From positions 1,136,001 through 1,200,000 of the forward strand of contig JARUPY010000533.1 in the NCBI GenBank assembly GCA_029817715.1: a stretch of 64,000 nucleotides of DNA. The letters run 5' to 3'. Shown in pieces: positions 57,339 to 64,000 of this stretch (position 1 is its first letter; each line of letters opens with the position of its first letter). Under the pieces are notes generated by a model. The model was not told the origin of the DNA. It searched no databases and saw nothing but the letters and a program-made list of their open reading frames with translations. A program made the position numbers and the translations under genes. The DNA is from Melastoma dodecandrum. Taxonomy: Eukaryota > Streptophyta > Magnoliopsida > Myrtales > Melastomataceae.

Positions 57339-58285
57339 TCACGGCTCGGTGATTGGGGTCAGTCCCGCGATCTCTTTCAACGGCTTCCACATGAACTTCC
57401 TCCTATTGACACACCCATAACACGAGCAATTGCAGAGGCAGAAAGGCATCATGCACTCGCGTAACAGACTAACTGGGAGAAATACTGCCAAGATAGTTAC
57501 CAGTTTCCGCATTCCGCGATCACCCGGACTTTGGGTCGCAGGGAAGGCAGCAATGCCAGGAATTGCAGCTCGGACTTCGACAGCACCTGCAGGGACGACA
57601 TGAAATAGGTTCCGGGGTGATTGTTGGGGCTAGTGATGTTAGGCGATGTAGTAATGGTGGATCACCTGGGCCTCGATGATCCATACGACCAGTCCCTTGG
57701 CATCTTCCGGCAACGAGGCTAGCCTAAAGTCTACTTCGGGCGGGAAGTACCATCTAGCTATCGGCTGCTTCCCTACCGTCGCCTACCAATGATTGAACAG
57801 AATTACAAACACGATTTGGCGATTGGAAACATGAGTTAATCACGCAAACAGAGAAGGTCGGGACGTGTCGTGTCATTTACAGGGCAGACAGGGTGAACTT
57901 TCGTCAGGGTAGTCTCGGGGTCGCCCAATCCCCTCGCGGTGAGGTCGAGGAAGTAGTACCCCTGGTACCTCAGTCGTGTGAAGTACCGGCCCTCGTACCC
58001 GCCTTCATGAGGGGTGTAGATGGCCAGTGCCTTGTGCTCCTCGACGTCCGAGAGCCACTGTCCGAGGTCGAACTTGACCAGGTCACCCCCAATGAAATCT
58101 CCAAGTCCGATAACACTCTTGCTACCGCCACCACTAGTGCTCGTGCACGTCACGGGGCCGAACCCCATCCTCCTGCCCCTCTTCACCTTCATAACCGATC
58201 CACCGATAGGCTGTTTGCGACCTCGGTGCCGGGGGGTGGCAACAGGAGACATCCCGCAACAATCCAAGCGAAACACAGAGGCCAT
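57339..58285 (-). CDS. NDHN: Chloroplast NAD(P)H dehydrogenase-like complex subunit N
   Basis: Four minus-strand exons (57881-58285, 57666-57782, 57501-57586, 57339-57402) give 223 residues. The first 60 or so residues are Ser/Arg-rich and act as a chloroplast transit peptide. The mature part is highly conserved: DFIGGDLVKFDLGQWLSDVE, YTPHEGGYEGRYFTRL, QGYYFLDLTARGLGDPETTL, GKQPIARWYFPPEVDF, LSKSELQFLALLPSLRPKVR and RKFMWKPLKEIAGL. NdhN belongs to the stromal arm (subcomplex A) of the thylakoid NDH complex, which accepts electrons from ferredoxin for cyclic electron flow around photosystem I. The ATG at 58285 (GCGATGGCC) is preferred over an in-frame ATG at about 58410, which would add 40 residues unlike a transit peptide. 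Confidence 0.95.
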
Positions 58286-60442
58286 CGCGGGACTAATCGA
58301 ATGGAACGGACCGAATACGATCTGGGTAACCTCCAAGGATAAGCCAATGGAGCAGCAGTGGTCGAGGATGAGCAGCGATGCCACCCCCACCAAAAGGTCA
58401 TCATCAGACATTGTGACCCTCAAACTTTTCTAGTCCGATTCAAATCAGTCCTTCCTTGCGTGGCAAATGACGTCGTCCCCCCCTTCTGTTAAAATGAATT
58501 ATGGTTTGGTCATAAAGGTTAATATGAATAAAAGATCATCATCCCCTTTTATTCCAATCCTATTCCTAACTGATGAATGATTGAACCTAATCAAACCTCG
58601 ATTTAAACAAGTTTCCAGATCAACCTCGTCCATCTGACATACTATAATTTTGGTGGGTAGCCGCTTGGGAACATTTATAATATACCGCCGCTCCTCTCCT
58701 CTCAGGTGAAATTAAAAAGGGGATAATTTTCTTTATTTTGAGGGAAATTATCAATCAAAATAATAACATAGATAAATAAAACAGGAAAGGGTAAGGGCGG
58801 CAAATGTAGCGACGAGGTGAGAATGGGGACAAAAAAAAAATGAAGCGAATGGGAAGTCGAAACGAATCATAGGAGTTTGGAGGGGTCCACAAATTTAGCA
58901 AACAACCCCCCCCCCCCTCCCTAAAAAATCCATCACATGCTAATTTGACCAATCCATAATTGGTTAAGTTTTGAAAACCAAAACATTATTGACACATAGA
59001 GAAAGATAGAGAGGGTAGGGAGACACAGCGACCGCCAGCCAAACTTCCCTCGTGGTGAGTCGGATAATCTTTTAGTACGTTCACACATCCCCCCCACACT
59101 ATTTGTCACAAAGTTTGGCGGTCTCTTTTAGGCTACATAAATAAATAAACATATAATAATAATAATAAGCAAATTTTAATTTACATAAGCAAAATCAGAC
59201 ATTGCACACAAACACGACCCGTTATCTTTTATTATTACTGCATCTTATCTGTTAAACATTAATATTTGATTTTTTTTAAATGATATTGTCAGTGTAAATT
59301 AAAGTTCCTTTCTAAAAAATCAATCGTCATTTTTATTTTTAAAATTTCGATAATTACGTGTCTAATAAGTCGTGTCGAATACTCTCGTTAAGAAATATGT
59401 TGTAACTATCATCGTGTCGTTTGTAAATTGTCCGTGGACACTAACACGAATAAGTGACCCGTTTTAGCACGTGCCGATACACGTATGGTGTTTGATTAGG
59501 TCCCAGCCGATGACAAGAATAAGTTACGTGTGTCGGTTGGTAATTTGTTGATCTCCTACTGATTTTTATGGCTTTTCGAATTGTATTAGATAAAATGGTA
59601 GTAATAATAATTTGGGAAAATATGATAATGAAATGAGAATGCAAAAAAAACAAAAAAAAAAAAGAGCAAGTTGGGGGGCCAGGCTGAGTCAAAGCAAACA
59701 AACAGCAACAGCTCAAGCAAAGTAGTCAAAAGATCACATGTTCCAGACATCGAAAGTGATGTAATTAAACTAAACAGGCACGATGGATAAAATCCTCTCC
59801 CAAAAGTCAGTCCGATTCGACGACTGACTTACGGACTCCTCCCCACTCGTCGTCCCTTTTCTTTGTTTCCTTAAGCCAGGGGAAATCGACACTTGATGTA
59901 TTTATGCCGTCTTGGTTTTCACAACTTTCTCCTAAAAGATTACGGTTTGTTACGTCCTAACATTCGCATGATTGATATCATCATAGTCGAATTTTCATCG
60001 CTCGTACCTCATCGTTCGTCTAGAAGAGAATTAAATGGTATATTCGTAGTAAGAAAATTAACAACACGTACCAAAGTTAGTAAATATGACAGGCCGACAC
60101 CAACCTTTGGTCGGAACTCGGACGGTGCATATTCATATTTCTGAAATCCAAGCACGCACGTTTCTTTAAAGTCCTAAAACGAAACGTCCGTCCTACCCCC
60201 CAAAACCAAACTTTTCTCTTCCTTTACTACTTAATTTTACTAGTCACGTTTTTCCTTCTAAATTTTATCATATAATAATTAATTTTCTCCATTCCCCCCC
60301 ACCTCCTTCCGACCACAACCTTAAATAACCACCATTTCCTTCCTTCCCCCCTATCTCAATCTCCAACTTCTCACTTTGTCCCTTCCAACTCTACTTAGGT
60401 TGTCGTTTGTTCTGTTTTTACTTCCTAAGGTGTACAAAAAAC
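58286..60442. other. Divergent intergenic region between NDHN and the dioxygenase gene
   Basis: AT-rich DNA with a C12 tract at 58906-58917 and ATA repeats near 59150. It should contain both promoters. CACGTG-like and TATA-like motifs are present but not decisive. No gene was recognised. Confidence 0.55.
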
Positions 60443-62235
60443 ATGACCACCAGCATCATCCACCAGGACTGGCCCGAGCCCATCGTCCGTGTCCAGTCCC
60501 TCTCCGACAGCGGCCTCTGCCACATCCCTGACAGGTACGTCAAGCCCCCCTCTGACCGCCCCTCGGACATTCCACGGGCCGCCGCCTTCTCCGACTCCTC
60601 TGCAAACATCCCCCTTATCGACTTCGGGGGGCTCTCCTCCGGGGACGAGGGGAAGAGGGCCGAGGTCACGAGGCAGGTCTCGGCCGCCTGCCAGGACTGG
60701 GGGTTCTTCCAGGTTGTTAACCATGGGGTCAGCCCCGAGCTGATGGACCGTGCCCGTGAGGTCTGGCGGGAGTTCTTCCATCTACCCATGGAGCTCAAGC
60801 AGGGCTATGCAAACTCCCCGAAGACGTACGAGGGGTATGGCAGCCGGCTGGGGGTCGAGAAGGGAGCTGTTCTCGACTGGAGCGACTATTACTTCCTCCA
60901 CTACCTCCCGTCGTCGCTCAAGGACTGCAGGAAGTGGCCGTCCGTCCCAGATTCCTGCCGGTAAAACCACGAAAACGCGACCGATCAGTTCCTGCCTCGA
61001 TCGAACCCGACCGACCTCACGCATGCTTTTCCATCGAATACAGGGAGGTGATTGACGAGTACGGGAAGCAGGTGGTGGGGCTCGCAGGGAGGATCATGAG
61101 GATCCTGTCGATCAACCTGGGATTGCGCGAGGAGTCCCTGCAGGAAGCGTTTGGAGGGGACGACATCGGGGCATGCCTGAGGGTCAACTTTTATCCCAGG
61201 TGCCCGCAACCCGATCTGACCCTGGGACTGTCTTCGCACTCCGACCCGGGAGGCATGACCTTGCTCCTCCCGGACAGCAACGTCCCTGGGCTTCAGGTCA
61301 GGAGGGGTGACGACTGGATCACCGTGAAGCCGGCCCCCCACGCTTTCATCATCAACATCGGGGATCAAATTCAGGTACCTCCCTAATCCTTTCATATCTT
61401 CTGTATCTTTTATTCTTTTCACCTCCCCTGTTTCACGAAACAGAGTGGCAAATGACTCTCTCAGTCTCCTCCGACTCACCTCTCTACAACAACAACAACT
61501 ACTACTACTACTACTACTACAACTACATAGTTTAAACAGGCCAACACAACAAAACACAACACATGAAGACGATGGTGGTAATTTAGTGGATAAGATCGAT
61601 CCGTCTGGTCAGATGAAATGGGATAAGGCGTTTGATTACAGCTTCATGTTCATTCCTGCATTGCATGATACATCCGTGTCAGACTTTATCTATGCTTACA
61701 TCACTTTTATCATGGAAACAATCCTTGATTTCGTTTCTTTTTTTTCTCTGAAATAATTTAACATCATAAAAATAAAATCACAATGGTTAGGAAAATCCCA
61801 ATTGACAAAATTAAAAAATAAATATATATATATATAATCGCATGTCCTTTTCAGGCTGCCACCTTTTGTCACGTAACCTCCCACGCGATGCAAATGGACG
61901 AAATCTCCTATATCAAAAACGTATACAGTCTTATTTGGTCTGATCTAATAATTACTATTTCTTTTTGATCATGTCTGTTCGGGAAGGTCCTCAGCAACGC
62001 CACATACAAGAGCGTCGAGCACAGGGTGATCGTCAACTCGTCGGACGAGCGGGTCTCCCTCGCCTTCTTCTACAACCCGAGGAGCGACATACCCATCGCG
62101 CCGATGGAGGAGCTCGTGAGTCCCGGCAGCCCCGCGCTCTACACCCAGATGACGTTCGACGAGTACAGGCGGTTCATCAGATTGAGAGGCCCCAAGGGGA
62201 AGTCCCAGGTGGAATCCCTTCAATCTCCCAGATGA
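60443..62235 (+). CDS. JOX: Jasmonic acid oxidase-type 2-oxoglutarate/Fe(II) dioxygenase
   Basis: Three exons (60443-60960, 61044-61374, 61987-62235) give 365 residues. A DIOX_N domain (IPLIDFGGLS to GFFQVVNHGVSPELMDRARE) precedes the catalytic jelly roll. Iron ligands H238, D240 (SHSDPGG) and H295 (VEHRV) and the 2-oxoglutarate arginine R305 with S307 (RVS) are present. Homologues At5g05600, At3g11180 and relatives (JOX/JAO) hydroxylate jasmonic acid to the inactive 12-OH form and so dampen defence. The arginines that bind the jasmonate carboxylate in JOX2 (R225 and R350, numbers from memory) have counterparts here at R225 and R350. Flavonoid-type relatives (ANS, FLS) are an alternative, but the N-terminus QDWPEPIVRVQSLSDSG and tail KSQVESLQSPR are JOX-like. 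The last acceptor is AAG at 61984-61986. Confidence 0.9.
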
Positions 62236-64000
62236 TAAATATCTCGCGGTTTAGCATCTCTGGGAAGGTTGCTACAAGGGATGGACATAGAAGAACAGAA
62301 TTATGAAAAGGAAGATGGGACCAAAACAAAAACAAGTTGGGGGTTGTATGGTGAACATTCGTTGTCTCCAACGTTCGATTAAATTCAGATGGTCCGAACC
62401 CTTAACCTTTGTGCGCGCACAAATAATAATAACGATAGTGATGATAGGAATAAACGATCGATCACGAGGAGAGGGCATAATATTAAGGGAGGGTATGCGG
62501 GCGTAGCTTGCGAAACTATGCGGCTGGCAAAAACACCCACGCTGCGTATAACCTGTTCATCTGGTCCACTCGGATTCCCGACAAAAGACTAACCTCGGAT
62601 TACCCGAACCCAGTTCTCGATCCCAACACCCGGTTTAACATAGAACAGAAATAAAAAAACCCTATAGTCGCGAGAAAAAGAAACATCGGATAATGATTGA
62701 TACATCAATCATGTCTCTCGAGTGGGCGGATCAATTCCCTCTGGCGGGGTTACACTTGTTCTTGTCCCACCCTCGCCTCGCGGAATATAACAAAAGCAGA
62801 TCGATCGCCTTTCTTTCTTTAATCATTAGTCGCAATTTACGGAGAAATTTAATATTAATCCATACAGCTAATAAGAGCAATTCCCATGTCCGAATCCCCT
62901 GGCGAAGATTTTGTGGACGCATGCCTTTTCATCCGAATGTCCCATGCCTCTCTCTCTCTCTTTATATTTTTTTTAAACAAAAAAAAAAAGGGTGGTGGAA
63001 CCAGAAAATTTCGTGCTTTTTACATCCCTCACATTTGATTTCCAATATTTTAGTGAAATAGTCACGTTTTGGTTTGGTTAATGGGTCGAATAGTTGTTTC
63101 CCCAGCAATCACGATGGGACAAATACAAATCCCAATGCAGATTCGGACACGACATTTTTGTTTGACCCCTTGTTTTTGTATAAATAAAAAGGCGATGAAG
63201 GAAGAAGGAAAGATTGAGGGAAAGGGCTTTTAATTTGAGGCTAGGCCCATATTTCTGTCTAAAGGCCCACTAGCCCAATTTAAAGCAGGGCGAATGTGGA
63301 TTATTATAAATGTTGGACATAATTTCGTTATGGTTCATGGGGCATTTAGTTGTTGGGCGGCGATGACTTTGTTTCAAATTTTTATGAATGATAAATAATT
63401 GAGTTTAATAATAGTAGTAATATGGACCACCCCAACAAACGACGTGAATGATGATGCGTTCTTTGGATTAGAATGTTTAATTATGCTTTGGATCCAATCT
63501 TTTACACGTGAAGAAGGTCCACCCCCCCACCCACCAACTCAATTACTACTTTTCCTTTTTCCCTATAATTCATATAGAATGATAACGAGTATTAATCACG
63601 ATCGGGGGTTTGGCTAAGTAACGGCGAGTCCAAGTCACGTGTATGTTACGTTACTTACTAATTGGCATGGACAAAAACCATCGTTGTTGTTATTGGGAAA
63701 AATGTCTTCTTTTTTTTTTTTGGCATTGGGATTCCCTTGTGACCGTGAAGATTTGACATCCCAACCATTTGGTTTGGGATTTCCCTTATAAGCATTTGTT
63801 ACTCAATGTGCAAAAAAATGCCCAATAATATAATGCAATGCGATGTCATAAACATCGTCATCGTCATCTTCGAACCCCCCTGCGGACATCTTCTCCGAGG
63901 AACTCTCCCCGTTATCTTAACTGTATGTGAATTCCCTCTTTTGCCCCTCCCGACAGACGCGAAATTTCGCACCCCCCCCCCCCCGGGACACCCCTTTTGA
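62236..64000. other. Intergenic region to the right edge
   Basis: The left part holds the dioxygenase 3' UTR. A short CT repeat lies near 62948-62960 and a C13 tract at 63972-63984. Open frames are short and without family likeness. No gene was seen. Confidence 0.55.

Noticed and set aside
58286..58410. N-terminal extension of NDHN to an upstream in-frame ATG.
   Set aside because: The added residues (DDDLLVGVASLLILDH) are unlike a transit peptide, and the downstream ATG has the better context.
1..64000. Transposons, tRNA, rRNA, snoRNA and CRISPR.
   Set aside because: Reading by eye showed no LTRs, transposase or reverse transcriptase motifs, or cloverleaf sequences. Small RNAs could be missed without covariance-model searches.

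Overview
The window is nuclear DNA of a flowering plant, probably a eudicot with a compact genome. Plant-only families are present (LOB-domain, euAP2, NF-YB, chloroplast NDH subunit N, Em-type LEA, jasmonate oxidase). The genes have short GT-AG introns, many of 80-120 bp, and lie 0.4-2 kb apart, except for one gene-poor stretch at about 24.7-31.7 kb. I cannot name the species. No transposon, virus, CRISPR array, rRNA or tRNA was recognised. Exon-intron structures below were built by hand from splice sites, phase and family knowledge.

Layout. 0-12 kb: a SAMTL-like EF-hand mitochondrial/plastid carrier (+), ATP synthase subunit d (-) and GET4 (-). 12-18 kb: a decayed RCI2/PMP3 relic (+), then two same-strand paralogues (-), a full PWWP-domain protein and a shorter copy that keeps the C-terminal module but has no PWWP domain. 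19-25 kb: NF-YB (-) and an AP2/TOE/SMZ-like repressor with a miR172 site (-). 25-37 kb: sparse DNA with long G/C homopolymers, a possible small secreted protein, a pollen Ole e 1/AGP30-like protein (+) and a broken GDSL lipase (-). 37-50 kb: an LBD gene, the 25-residue ribosomal protein eL41 and a complete 30-exon clathrin heavy chain (all +). 51-58 kb: a clade B PP2C (-) head to head with an Em-like LEA gene (+), an ankyrin/CCCH tandem zinc-finger protein (-) and NDHN (-). 60-62 kb: a jasmonic acid oxidase-type 2-oxoglutarate dioxygenase (+).

The genes do not form a single pathway. Two themes recur. Housekeeping genes (ATP synthase d, eL41) carry clustered TGGGCC site II elements. Several stress or hormone genes sit close together: PP2C and Em share a divergent promoter with two ACGT-core ABREs, and the CCCH zinc-finger and JA-oxidase genes lie within 10 kb. 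I did not find a convincing new biological system. The most interesting items are the PWWP-less paralogue, the AP2 gene with a reduced second AP2 domain, the altered C-terminus of the Em gene, two datable pseudogenes, and unusually frequent long poly-C/poly-G tracts outside coding exons.
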